A stretch of DNA of 64,000 bases, taken from Lachnospiraceae bacterium AC2031. Lineage in GTDB: Bacteria; Bacillota; Clostridia; Lachnospirales; Lachnospiraceae. The DNA is taken from NCBI GenBank assembly GCA_000687975.1, contig JIAB01000001.1, positions 2,022,001-2,086,000 of the forward strand, written 5' to 3'. A program made the translations under genes and the position numbers. The notes below the pieces were generated by a model, which was not told the DNA's origin, did no database searches, and worked only from the letters and a program-made list of their open reading frames with translations. Shown here in pieces: positions 34,915-42,319 of the stretch. The stretch's first letter is position 1. Every line of letters begins with the position of its first letter.

Positions 34915-35870
34915 TAACGAAACCGATTATTCCTATAGTCGTAATGATCCCACTGCTGCTTGTGGTGCTGATCTGTTACTGCATAGGAACACTTAGAAGA
35001 AGTGTAAAAATTAGATATAAAGTGCTAGGCATACTTCGAATAACGGTGATCGTGGTGCTTGCATTTCTCGTTAACTTGAGAATCATGGATAAGCGTTACG
35101 ATGCCAAGGTTGAGATGAAGAATCTGGATGTGCTGTTCGTTGTGGATACCACCATAAGTATGTGGGCCGAGGATGGCCACGGCGGAGACACTCGTATGGA
35201 TTCGGTGCTGGAGGATACGGAGTACATCATTGATCAGCTGTCGGGCAGTAACTTCGGTCTGATAAGATTCGATAACCGCTCACAGATTCTGGCTCCTTTC
35301 ACTCAGGATCATGAGTCCATCAAGGATGCTTTCTCAACTATCAAGGAGCCTGACATCAACTATGCACGTGGTAGCTCACTGAATGTTTGCTACGACGATA
35401 TGAAGAGTCTGCTGGAGTCATCGAACTCCAAGGACGAGAGACTGACAATTCTTTTCTTCATCAGTGATGGCGAGATCACAGATGGCTCAAATCTTCAGTC
35501 TTTTGCTGAACTGAATGAGCTGGTGGACGCCGGAGCGGTGCTGGGTTACGGTACTGAAAAGGGTGCGGAAATGGAATATGGAAGTTGGGGTTCGAAGGTG
35601 AAGGACCCTGAGACTGGCAAGAACGCTGTCTCAAAGATGGACGAGGGACATCTGAATATGATCGCCGAAGATTTGGACATCGATTATATCCACATGAAGA
35701 GCTCATCAAATATCACCTACCTCCTGGAATCAATTAAAAGCGGTAGTTCACTCACCATCGAGAAGGCGGACACAGTGAGCTACGAAGATACATACTACAT
35801 GTATGTAATCCCACTACTGATCATGCTGCTGCTGGAGCTTGTACTATTCATCCGACGCGGCCGCCTGTAA
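34911..35870 (+). CDS. VWA-domain membrane protein, BatB-like
   Basis: The 319-residue protein has N-terminal helices (residues about 7-28 and 40-58), a VWA domain with VLFVVDTTISMWAED (DxTxS metal site), NFGLIRFDNRSQIL and LFFISDGEITDG, and a C-terminal helix (about 293-312). It is paralogous to the preceding gene and translationally coupled to it. In Bat systems the two VWA proteins form a membrane complex with the TPR protein. The role in Clostridia is not established; envelope stress resistance is a guess from other bacteria. Confidence 0.9.
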   Translation: MITKPIIPIVVMIPLLLVVLICYCIGTLRRSVKIRYKVLGILRITVIVVLAFLVNLRIMDKRYDAKVEMKNLDVLFVVDTTISMWAEDGHGGDTRMDSVLEDTEYIIDQLSGSNFGLIRFDNRSQILAPFTQDHESIKDAFSTIKEPDINYARGSSLNVCYDDMKSLLESSNSKDERLTILFFISDGEITDGSNLQSFAELNELVDAGAVLGYGTEKGAEMEYGSWGSKVKDPETGKNAVSKMDEGHLNMIAEDLDIDYIHMKSSSNITYLLESIKSGSSLTIEKADTVSYEDTYYMYVIPLLIMLLLELVLFIRRGRL

Positions 35871-35875
35871 TCGGG

Positions 35876-35944
35876 AAGTCGGCCAGTGGGGACGGTTCTC
35901 TCTGGCAGAAATCTGCCAGGGAGAACCGTCCCCGGTGGCAGGGT
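35876..35944. repeat. Palindromic repeat, family A (long form, copy 4)
   Basis: GCCAGTGGGGACGGTTCTC (left arm from 35882) pairs with GAGAACCGTCCCCGGTGGC (to 35939) and an inner TCTGGCAG/CTGCCAGG stem closes an AAAT loop. The result is a near-perfect 27-base-pair hairpin between the BatB-like and TPR genes. No T tract follows, and the TPR gene's ribosome binding site lies just after it. Confidence 0.9.
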
Positions 35945-35958
35945 TTAAAGGAATAAAT

Positions 35959-36855
35959 ATGGCAACAAATAATGAGGAAAAATTAAATAAGCAGGAAGCA
36001 CGTCTTAAGAAGAAGGCGGACAAGAAGGCTGAGAAGATTGCGGACAAGGAGCGAATCCGTGCCGAGAAGAAGGCGGACCGCGAGGCACTGTTTAAGGTCG
36101 AGGATCCTATCGGATTCATGCGTATCGTGAATGTCATCAGCGTGATACTTCTGCTCATCGGTCTGTTCTTAGGAATCAGATATACGTTAAATGGCATTTT
36201 CCTCCTCAACTATAAACACGGCAACTATATGGCTAAGGTTGAGGTGTTCCTTGAGAAGATGAATGTGCCTGAGGGGTATCTGCCGTTCTACAATGCGGGT
36301 AATGCTTACTACATGACGGAAGATTACGACAATGCTATCGACAGCTACAAGTCGGCGCTTGAGTGTCATCCTTCGGACAAGAAGGAGGCAGATATCCGAG
36401 TTAACCTGGCACTGGCAATGCTTCATAAGATAGATTTCGATAATATCAACACTGAGAAGCAGAAGGCTGCGGCAATCAGAACTCTGCAGTCGGCACGTAA
36501 TGTGCTCTGCGAGAAGGGACATGCGGATCCTTATGGAACGGATGGTCGTGATCCGGAGGCGGAGCAGCTTAAGCAGGACATCGACAAGATGCTCGAGGAA
36601 CTTGATGCTGAACCAGAACCACCACAGGAAAGTGAGTCGGATGAGCAGCAACAGGGCGGAAGCGGCGACCAGGAAAAGGAAAAGAGTCAGAGAGAGAAGC
36701 AGCTGGAGAAGGAGCTTGACGAGCAGAAGCAGGAAAATATGCAGGAACGTCAGGAAGCCCAGGATTCTGCAAATAATCAGAAACAGCAGCAGGGCGGCGG
36801 CGGCGACGGCTCAAATGGCGGCGGCGGTGATGACTTTGACGGAAAGACGTGGTAA
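35959..36855 (+). CDS. TPR-repeat membrane protein, BatC-like
   Basis: The 298-residue product starts with a strongly charged Lys/Ala-rich stretch (residues 1-50), has one membrane helix (about 60-80), then two to three tetratricopeptide-like repeats (YLPFYNAGNAYYMTEDYDNA, DIRVNLALAMLH) and a long low-complexity Gln/Glu/Gly tail (residues about 210-298, with QQQGGGGD). BatC/BatE proteins have the same TPR-plus-tail design. The frame is open from 35839 through the repeat, but AAAGGAA before the ATG at 35959 marks the start. Confidence 0.85.
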   Translation: MATNNEEKLNKQEARLKKKADKKAEKIADKERIRAEKKADREALFKVEDPIGFMRIVNVISVILLLIGLFLGIRYTLNGIFLLNYKHGNYMAKVEVFLEKMNVPEGYLPFYNAGNAYYMTEDYDNAIDSYKSALECHPSDKKEADIRVNLALAMLHKIDFDNINTEKQKAAAIRTLQSARNVLCEKGHADPYGTDGRDPEAEQLKQDIDKMLEELDAEPEPPQESESDEQQQGGSGDQEKEKSQREKQLEKELDEQKQENMQERQEAQDSANNQKQQQGGGGDGSNGGGGDDFDGKTW

Positions 36856-36893
36856 AATAAGTCAAAGTGGGTCAAAGCCGATTCGACTCATTT
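36853..36893. repeat. Palindromic repeat, family B (copy 5, degenerate)
   Basis: ATAAGTCAAA on the left and TTCGACTCAT on the right form the outer stem with mismatches; GGTC/AGCC form a partial inner stem. It follows the TPR gene stop. Confidence 0.65.
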
Positions 36894-36924
36894 CAAAAAT
36901 CTATGAAAAAGAAGATGTGTTTGT

Positions 36925-38304
36925 ATGAAGAAATCTCGTGAAAAAGAGAAGAAATCAGATATAAACATCGAGCTTGAGAAGACGGCGAAGAAAGAGAAAA
37001 AGCCGACTCGAGCTGCGAAGAATAGAAGACGAAGAGAGGCAACTCTCAAGTGGGATAAGCTGGACAATACTGCCCAGCTTTTTCCCGTTATTGCGAGAGA
37101 GGGCATGAGCAACGTTTACCGCGTGTCTGTGGTCCTTAAGGAGGACATAGATGGCACTGCGCTCCAGCTGGCTCTCGAAAAAGTGCTGCCCCATTTTGAT
37201 ATATTCAGAATGACCATGAAAAATGGCCTTTTCTGGCATTATTTCGAAGAGAACAAGCGCCCGGCTCCAAAGGTTATTGAGGAGAGCGAGTACCCTTGCC
37301 TCTTCATCAATCAGTATGAAAATAACCACTACCATTTCAGGATGTCTTATTATAAGAACCGTATTAATCTGGAGGTGTTCCACGCCATCACTGACGGCAA
37401 CGGAGCTCTCAACTTCCTGAAGGAGATAACATATCAGTACATCCGACTGAAGCATCCGGAGCTTTCCGGTGTGGTGAAGGATACCCTGGCCACTGAGACT
37501 TCTCTGGACGCTGAGGATAGTTACCTAAGCAACTATAAGAAGAAGGAAAAGAAGACCTACAAGACGGAGCGTGCTGTCATCATGAAGGGTGAGAAGCTGG
37601 CGGTAAATGAGCTGGCCATCACTCACGGCATGATGCCGATCGCTGAGATTAAGGCGGTGGCTAAGGCATATGGTGTCACCATCAATCAGTACATCGTGGC
37701 GGTTTACACCTGGGCTATCTATAAGAGCTACCTGAACGGCAAGCAGAGCAAAAAGCCAATCACAACCTGTGTGCCTGTAAACCTTCGTCCGTACTTTTCG
37801 TCGGATACTAACAAAAATTTCTTCGTGGTTGTATCTGCGGTCTTCAAACCAACTGAGGAAGAGTACACATTTGAACAGGTGCTGGAAATCGTGGCCAAGA
37901 GCCTGAAGGATCAGATTACCAAGGAGAATCTTGAGAAGCTGTTCTCATATAACGTGTCAAATGAAATGAACACTCTTCTAAGAGCAATTCCGCTGTTCCT
38001 CAAGAACATTGCCATGAAGCAGGTGTACAACGCATCGGCTAAGGCTAACACAACTACAGTTACGAATCTGGGAATCGTTAAGACCTCCGAGCCGTATTCG
38101 AAATATATTGAGAGGTTCCAGGCAATACTGTCCATGTCTAAGGGACAGAACATGAAGATGACCGTGCTTTCGTATGAAGACATGCTGACGATGACATTTA
38201 GCGCCGGTATACTGCTGCCAAGTGTGCAGAAGACTTTCTTCAGAAAGCTGACAGAAGACGGCATCAACGTAACCATAGACACCAACGGAGTTTATTACGA
38301 ATAA
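36925..38304 (+). CDS. Condensation-fold acyltransferase (alcohol acetyltransferase-like)
   Basis: The 459-residue protein starts with about 45 mostly basic residues, then a condensation/alcohol-acyltransferase fold. The catalytic motif is HAITDGNGALNFLKEI (HxxxDG, residues about 152-167), and CVPVNLRPYFSSDTNKNFF with TTVTNLGIVK match the second half of the fold (DFGWG-like region replaced). Related enzymes move acyl groups from CoA or carriers to alcohols or amines. The next gene, a zinc-ribbon membrane protein two bases after it, and the esterase form an apparent operon. Substrates are unknown. Confidence 0.8.
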   Translation: MKKSREKEKKSDINIELEKTAKKEKKPTRAAKNRRRREATLKWDKLDNTAQLFPVIAREGMSNVYRVSVVLKEDIDGTALQLALEKVLPHFDIFRMTMKNGLFWHYFEENKRPAPKVIEESEYPCLFINQYENNHYHFRMSYYKNRINLEVFHAITDGNGALNFLKEITYQYIRLKHPELSGVVKDTLATETSLDAEDSYLSNYKKKEKKTYKTERAVIMKGEKLAVNELAITHGMMPIAEIKAVAKAYGVTINQYIVAVYTWAIYKSYLNGKQSKKPITTCVPVNLRPYFSSDTNKNFFVVVSAVFKPTEEEYTFEQVLEIVAKSLKDQITKENLEKLFSYNVSNEMNTLLRAIPLFLKNIAMKQVYNASAKANTTTVTNLGIVKTSEPYSKYIERFQAILSMSKGQNMKMTVLSYEDMLTMTFSAGILLPSVQKTFFRKLTEDGINVTIDTNGVYYE

Positions 38305-38305
38305 T

Positions 38306-39070
38306 ATGAAAGAAAATTCTGAGAAAGAATTGAATATAGAAGAATCCGCTGTGCAGGAAGTCGCTGAGAGTGAAGCATCGAATCTTCGTCGCTGCCCGCG
38401 CTGCAAGATAAGCATTGTGGACGACACCATCGAGTGCCCACTGTGTCACGGAGTTGTGGAGAATGCGCCGGAGAACCGAAACATGGAGGAGGCGTCTATC
38501 TCCCTCACTTATCCGGATATCTCGGTAAGAACCAGGGTTCTTCGACTGATCATCCGAATCGCAATGTTCCTGGCCATCGCCACGGAAGTGATCGTGGTGC
38601 TGGTAAACTACGTGACGTTCAACGGCATCTACTGGTCATGCATCGTAGGACTGGGCCTTTGCTATGGATGCGCAACCCTGCTGTACTCTGTTCGAAAGAG
38701 ACGGAGCATGCAGAGAATCGTGCAGGTTCAGCTTTTCCTAAGCATTTTCTTCTTGCTTTTGCTGGACTTTGTGCTAGGCTTTAAAGGCTGGTCAATTAGC
38801 TACGCGGTACCGATCGCGCTGCTCAGCGTTGACACAATGATGGTCTTCCTGATGATCATCCGCATCAACGGCTGGCAGAGATTCATCATGACGGAGATCG
38901 TAACATTTGTCCTCAGCATCGTGGTGCTGATCCTGGACATCTGCGGAGAATTAGGCGGAGTGATCTTCGGCCTTGTGGCATTGGTGGTAACAGGACTGAT
39001 CCTGCTTGGCACCATCATGATAGGAAACAAGTCGGTGTCAAATGAGATCAAGCGCCGCTTCATGATCTAA
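38306..39070 (+). CDS. Zinc-ribbon membrane protein (DUF6320-like)
   Basis: The 254-residue protein has an N-terminal zinc ribbon, RRCPRCKISIVDDTIECPLCHG (two CxxC pairs, residues about 31-52), and six membrane helices (residues about 80-245). I think this is DUF6320, which in Lachnospiraceae often follows an alcohol acetyltransferase-like gene as here. It starts two bases after the previous stop, so the two are probably coupled. Function unknown; anchoring or regulating the acyltransferase at the membrane is a guess. Confidence 0.75.
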   Translation: MKENSEKELNIEESAVQEVAESEASNLRRCPRCKISIVDDTIECPLCHGVVENAPENRNMEEASISLTYPDISVRTRVLRLIIRIAMFLAIATEVIVVLVNYVTFNGIYWSCIVGLGLCYGCATLLYSVRKRRSMQRIVQVQLFLSIFFLLLLDFVLGFKGWSISYAVPIALLSVDTMMVFLMIIRINGWQRFIMTEIVTFVLSIVVLILDICGELGGVIFGLVALVVTGLILLGTIMIGNKSVSNEIKRRFMI

Positions 39071-39107
39071 AATGAGTCGATTGGCGAGAGAGCCAAAGTG
39101 ACTCATT
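39071..39107. repeat. Palindromic repeat, family B (copy 6)
   Basis: AATGAGTC (39071-39078) and GACTCATT (39100-39107) make the outer stem, TTGGC/GCCAA the inner one with a GAGAGA loop. It is almost the inverted copy of the element at 32391-32427. Confidence 0.85.
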
Positions 39108-39119
39108 GTGGGAGGAAAT

Positions 39120-40148
39120 ATGTCTGACGAGTTAAGTCGTAAGGCCAGAATCGTTAAGCGTCTGGTGGCTGAATTTAATAGTAATCGCGCCTTCGCTGAT
39201 AAGTTTGCTCCTGGCGCTAATCTCCAGAGCGAGATGGATGTGGAGTACAACTATCCGGAACACCTGGTGGCCGAGAGAATCCACATGGATAATTTCGAGA
39301 TGGAGCTGCTGACCAACTACGCAATCTATGACGAAGAGAAGGGCGAGTTTGAATATGTCGAGGCTACGGATGAATCAGAAGCATCAAACAATGCTGAAGT
39401 GTCGAGTAATACTGAAACTTCAGATGATTCAACTAAGTATAATATAGATACAAACAAATGGGTCATCCTCCAGTTACATGGTGGAGGATACGTGGGAGCT
39501 ATGCGTCGCCACTACAAGGTAATGGCAGGCCTCTACTCAGAGGTTGGCAAGGGCGCCACAGTTCTGACTGCGGACTACCGTGTCGCTCCTGAGTATCCAT
39601 TTCCGGCTGCGTTGGAAGATGCCATGGCAGCCTATGAATGGCTTCTGGACCAGGGTGTCCCAGAGCATAAATTAGTTCTGGCAGGAGATTCTGCCGGAGG
39701 GGGGCTTGCAATGGCCCTATGTCATACGTTAAAATCCAGTTGGCGAAAACTGCCAGCAGGAATCATAGCAATGTCGCCATGGACGGACCTTACAACCAGT
39801 GGTCCATCCTACACGGAGAACTTCGATATAGATCCTGTCTTTGGAAACGACCGAAGCGAGCTGATCTTCAACAATCCGTATATTGGTGACGCCAATCCGA
39901 GAGACCCGCGCATTTCGCCAGCATTTGGCGACTTCACAGGGTTCCCTCCAATGCTGATACAGGTGGGTACAGATGAAATGTTACTCAGCGACTCAGAGAT
40001 GGTTGCCGCAAAGGCCCGCTCTGCTGGAGTAAAGGTGCGTTTCACCAAGTATCAGGGAATGTTCCATGTATTTCAAATGGCAGGTAAGATTATGGAAGAG
40101 TCCGGCCACGCCTGGGCCGAGGTTAAACGATTCTTAGAAGAAATATAG
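39120..40148 (+). CDS. HSL-family alpha/beta hydrolase (esterase)
   Basis: The 342-residue enzyme has the hormone-sensitive-lipase oxyanion motif LHGGGYVGAM, nucleophile elbow LAGDSAGGGLAMAL (Ser in GDSAG), acid residue in VGTDEMLL and His in GMFHVFQM, all in order. Residues about 78-108 form an inserted Ser/Asn/Glu-rich stretch. It probably hydrolyses small acyl esters in the cytoplasm and may remove acyl groups added by the upstream acyltransferase (inference). GGAGGAAAT lies directly before the ATG at 39120; a GTG at 39108 inside the palindrome is unlikely. Confidence 0.9.
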   Translation: MSDELSRKARIVKRLVAEFNSNRAFADKFAPGANLQSEMDVEYNYPEHLVAERIHMDNFEMELLTNYAIYDEEKGEFEYVEATDESEASNNAEVSSNTETSDDSTKYNIDTNKWVILQLHGGGYVGAMRRHYKVMAGLYSEVGKGATVLTADYRVAPEYPFPAALEDAMAAYEWLLDQGVPEHKLVLAGDSAGGGLAMALCHTLKSSWRKLPAGIIAMSPWTDLTTSGPSYTENFDIDPVFGNDRSELIFNNPYIGDANPRDPRISPAFGDFTGFPPMLIQVGTDEMLLSDSEMVAAKARSAGVKVRFTKYQGMFHVFQMAGKIMEESGHAWAEVKRFLEEI

Positions 40149-40157
40149 GAGAAAGTC

Positions 40158-41042
40158 ATGCAGAAATTTTACTTAGAAAACATGTACCTTAAGGTAACAA
40201 TAAATCAGAAGGGCGCCGAGGTGGCTTCCATTCTCTCAAAGGAGAACGGCCAGCAGTACCTCTGGAACGCAGACGAGAAGTTCTGGAAGCGCAGCTCACC
40301 AGTTCTTTTCCCAATCGTAGGTAGCGTTGCAGACGGCAAGTTCACTGTTGACGGCAAGGACTTCCCAATGTCTCAGCACGGTTTCGCCCGCGACATGGAC
40401 TTCAAGATGATCAAGCAGCCAGACGGCAAGAAGATAATCTTCAAGTTGGACTATAATGAAGAAACAATGAAGCTGTACCCATATCCATTTTCGCTGGAAG
40501 TTGAGTACAACCTTGACCGCTACAAGCTCACATGCAAATGGCGTGTCACAAATCTAAGCAAGCAGCCAATGTATTTCCAGATTGGTGCGCATCCAGCTTT
40601 CACATGTCCACTTAAGAAGGGCGAGAAGCAGAGCGATTACTTCATCAGCGTGGACACAGATAAGAATCTGACATACTCACTCCTTAGCAAGAACGGTCTT
40701 GTTGAGAAGGATGGCCAGACTCTTAAGAACGACGGCGGCATGATCGCTATCGACGAGCACATGTTCGACAACGATGCACTTATCTTCGACGGCTCACAGG
40801 CTACTAAGGTCAGCCTTTGCAAACCAGATAAAATGGCATATGTAACTGTAGGTTTCGAAGCACCTCTTTTCGGTCTTTGGTCACCTGCAGGAAAGGGAGC
40901 CCCATTTGTATGTATCGAGCCATGGTATGGCCGTGCTGATAGAGAAGGATTTAGCGGTGATATTTCAGAGAGAGAGCACATAAATCGCCTTGAAGGACAC
41001 AGCATTTTTGAGGCTGAATACTACATTGAAATTGGTGTTTAA
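40158..41042 (+). CDS. Aldose 1-epimerase family protein (LacX-like)
   Basis: The 294-residue protein has the galactose mutarotase-like beta fold: LKVTINQKGAEVASILSK, YLWNADEKFWKRSSPVLFPIVG, MSQHGFARD with the first His, IGAHPAFTCP with the second, and ICIEPWYGRAD-like CIEPWYGRADREG. This matches the LacX subgroup, which interconverts sugar anomers or hexose-6-phosphate anomers in the cytoplasm. It starts ten bases after the esterase stop with AGGAGAAAG upstream. No terminator is obvious after it. Confidence 0.9.
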   Translation: MQKFYLENMYLKVTINQKGAEVASILSKENGQQYLWNADEKFWKRSSPVLFPIVGSVADGKFTVDGKDFPMSQHGFARDMDFKMIKQPDGKKIIFKLDYNEETMKLYPYPFSLEVEYNLDRYKLTCKWRVTNLSKQPMYFQIGAHPAFTCPLKKGEKQSDYFISVDTDKNLTYSLLSKNGLVEKDGQTLKNDGGMIAIDEHMFDNDALIFDGSQATKVSLCKPDKMAYVTVGFEAPLFGLWSPAGKGAPFVCIEPWYGRADREGFSGDISEREHINRLEGHSIFEAEYYIEIGV

Positions 41043-41135
41043 GTCGATTTTTTGAATATCCGTTTACATAACAAAAAATATGACAGAAATATTACGAAAA
41101 ATGGCTAAAATTATTACAAAAAGCCCAATAAACGC

Positions 41136-41163
41136 TTGACTTTTATAAGAGAAAACGTATAAT
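41136..41163 (+). promoter_or_regulatory. Strong promoter of the HU gene
   Basis: TTGACT (41136-41141) and TATAAT (41158-41163) with a 16-base spacer, in very AT-rich sequence 78 bases before the ATG. TTTTTTAGGAGGA is the ribosome binding site. The near-consensus elements fit the high expression expected for HU. Confidence 0.8.
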
Positions 41164-41240
41164 TTAATAGAGCGTTTTAGTTCGGAATTAGGGGGCTAGA
41201 ATAGCAAATTATATTAAGTATTTTTTAGGAGGATTTCCAA

Positions 41241-41513
41241 ATGAACAAAACAGAACTTGTAGCAGCTATTGCTGAGAAGACAGATCTTTCAAAGGCTGAT
41301 TCAGAGAGAGCTCTTAAGGCTTTCATCGAGACAGTTGAGGGCGCACTTAAGAAGGGTGATAAGGTTCAGCTTGTAGGCTTCGGTACATTCGAAGTTAAGA
41401 AGACAGCTGCTAGAACAGGTCATAACCCAAGAACAGGCGAGAAGCTTAAGATTAAGGCTTCTAAGGCTCCTAAGTTTAAGGCTGGTAAGGCATTCAAGGA
41501 TGCTGTAAACTAA
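41241..41513 (+). CDS. hup: HU-family DNA-binding protein
   Basis: A 90-residue HU with [28 protein letters not shown] at the start in pieces, [30 protein letters not shown] and the arm and C-terminal helix intact. It binds and bends DNA nonspecifically and compacts the nucleoid. It has its own strong promoter and terminator. It stands at the head of the rqcP-divIC-tilS-ftsH block, as in other Clostridia. Confidence 0.97.
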   Translation: MNKTELVAAIAEKTDLSKADSERALKAFIETVEGALKKGDKVQLVGFGTFEVKKTAARTGHNPRTGEKLKIKASKAPKFKAGKAFKDAVN

Positions 41514-41535
41514 TCTGTACTGATTAAGAGTATTC

Positions 41536-41566
41536 ACTGCCGCGTCTCAATGACGCGGCAGTTTTT
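41536..41566 (+). terminator. Terminator after the HU gene
   Basis: CTGCCGCGTC (41537-41546) pairs with GACGCGGCAG (41552-41561) and runs into TTTTT. Confidence 0.92.
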
Positions 41567-41579
41567 CTATGGAGGAATT

Positions 41580-41819
41580 ATGAGATTAGATAAATATTTG
41601 AAGGTTTCACGTCTGATCAAAAGACGTACAGTAGCTAACGAAGCCTGTGATGCAGGCCGTGTAGCGGTAAATGGCAAGCCTGCCCGCGCATCTTACGATG
41701 TGAAGGTTGGCGACGAGATAGAGATTACATTTGGTAACAAGACTGTAAAGGCAAGAGTCCTGAAAGTGGCTGAAACAGTGAAGAAAGACGATGCCGCTGA
41801 CATGTTCGAACTCATATAA
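41580..41819 (+). CDS. rqcP: S4-domain RNA-binding protein (RqcP-type)
   Basis: A 79-residue S4 protein: MRLDKYLKVSRLIKRRTVANEAC, GRVAVNGKPARASYDVKVGD and IEITFGNKTVKARVL. Length and sequence match RqcP (YlmH/Hsp15-like small S4 proteins), which binds tRNA-containing stalled 50S subunits in ribosome quality control. The ATG at 41580 has GGAGGAAT directly upstream; an earlier in-frame ATG at 41550 lies inside the HU terminator. In spore formers yabP and yabQ usually follow this gene; here divIC follows directly. Confidence 0.9.
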   Translation: MRLDKYLKVSRLIKRRTVANEACDAGRVAVNGKPARASYDVKVGDEIEITFGNKTVKARVLKVAETVKKDDAADMFELI

Positions 41820-41826
41820 AAAATGC

Positions 41827-41855
41827 TTGCATAAATGGTTAACATAAATTATACT
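41827..41855 (+). promoter_or_regulatory. Promoter upstream of divIC
   Basis: TTGCAT (41827-41832) and TATACT (41850-41855) with a 17-base spacer, immediately after the rqcP stop. Confidence 0.65.
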
Positions 41856-41884
41856 ATAGAAGTGATTTTGTCTTTAGTGGGTGG

Positions 41885-42208
41885 ATGCTAACTATGCAGC
41901 ATAGAGAGGTTAGAAAATCGAATAGACAGTCTAACGCCGGTCTTTTGCTGGTATTTGTTGTGGTACTTATCATCGTTGTTGCGTGTAGCGCAAGAAGTGT
42001 ATCGCTGTACCATAAGAGCAAGGAACTCTCGGTTACACAGGCTCAGCTTGAGCAGCAGCTCGAGGACGCAAACAACAGAGCGGCGGAGCTTGAGGAACGC
42101 GAGAAGTACATGAAGACAAAGAAATATATCGAGGACGAAGCGAAGAACAAGCTGGGACTCGTCAATAGTGATGAGATTCTCATCAAACCAAAAGAAGATG
42201 ATGATTAG
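41885..42208 (+). CDS. divIC: Septum formation initiator family protein (DivIC/FtsL)
   Basis: A 107-residue bitopic protein: short basic cytoplasmic part, one membrane helix (residues about 18-37), then a coiled coil (SKELSVTQAQLEQQLEDANN) and the end motif YIEDEAKNKLGLVNSDEILIKP that defines the DivIC/FtsL family. It joins the divisome at the septum with FtsB/DivIB partners. A second ATG at 41894 is better spaced from GTGGGTGG (41877-41884) and may be the true start. Confidence 0.92.
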   Translation: MLTMQHREVRKSNRQSNAGLLLVFVVVLIIVVACSARSVSLYHKSKELSVTQAQLEQQLEDANNRAAELEEREKYMKTKKYIEDEAKNKLGLVNSDEILIKPKEDDD

Positions 42209-42246
42209 AAAGTGACACTGGTGCCCGCACCGCTGTCACTTTTTTA
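42209..42246 (+). terminator. Terminator after divIC
   Basis: AGTGACA/TGTCACT outer stem and GGTGC/GCACC inner stem (42211-42240), followed by TTTTTT. Confidence 0.9.
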
Positions 42247-42319
42247 AACTAGTTCGAATAAAGAAACTAATTCATTAAAATAGAGTGAGTCAAAGAAACA
42301 AACCTAATCAGAGAGATAT

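Noticed and set aside
42281-42298. Another family B palindrome upstream of tilS (GAGTGAGTCAAAG)
   Set aside because: Only one arm is present and no matching right arm follows.
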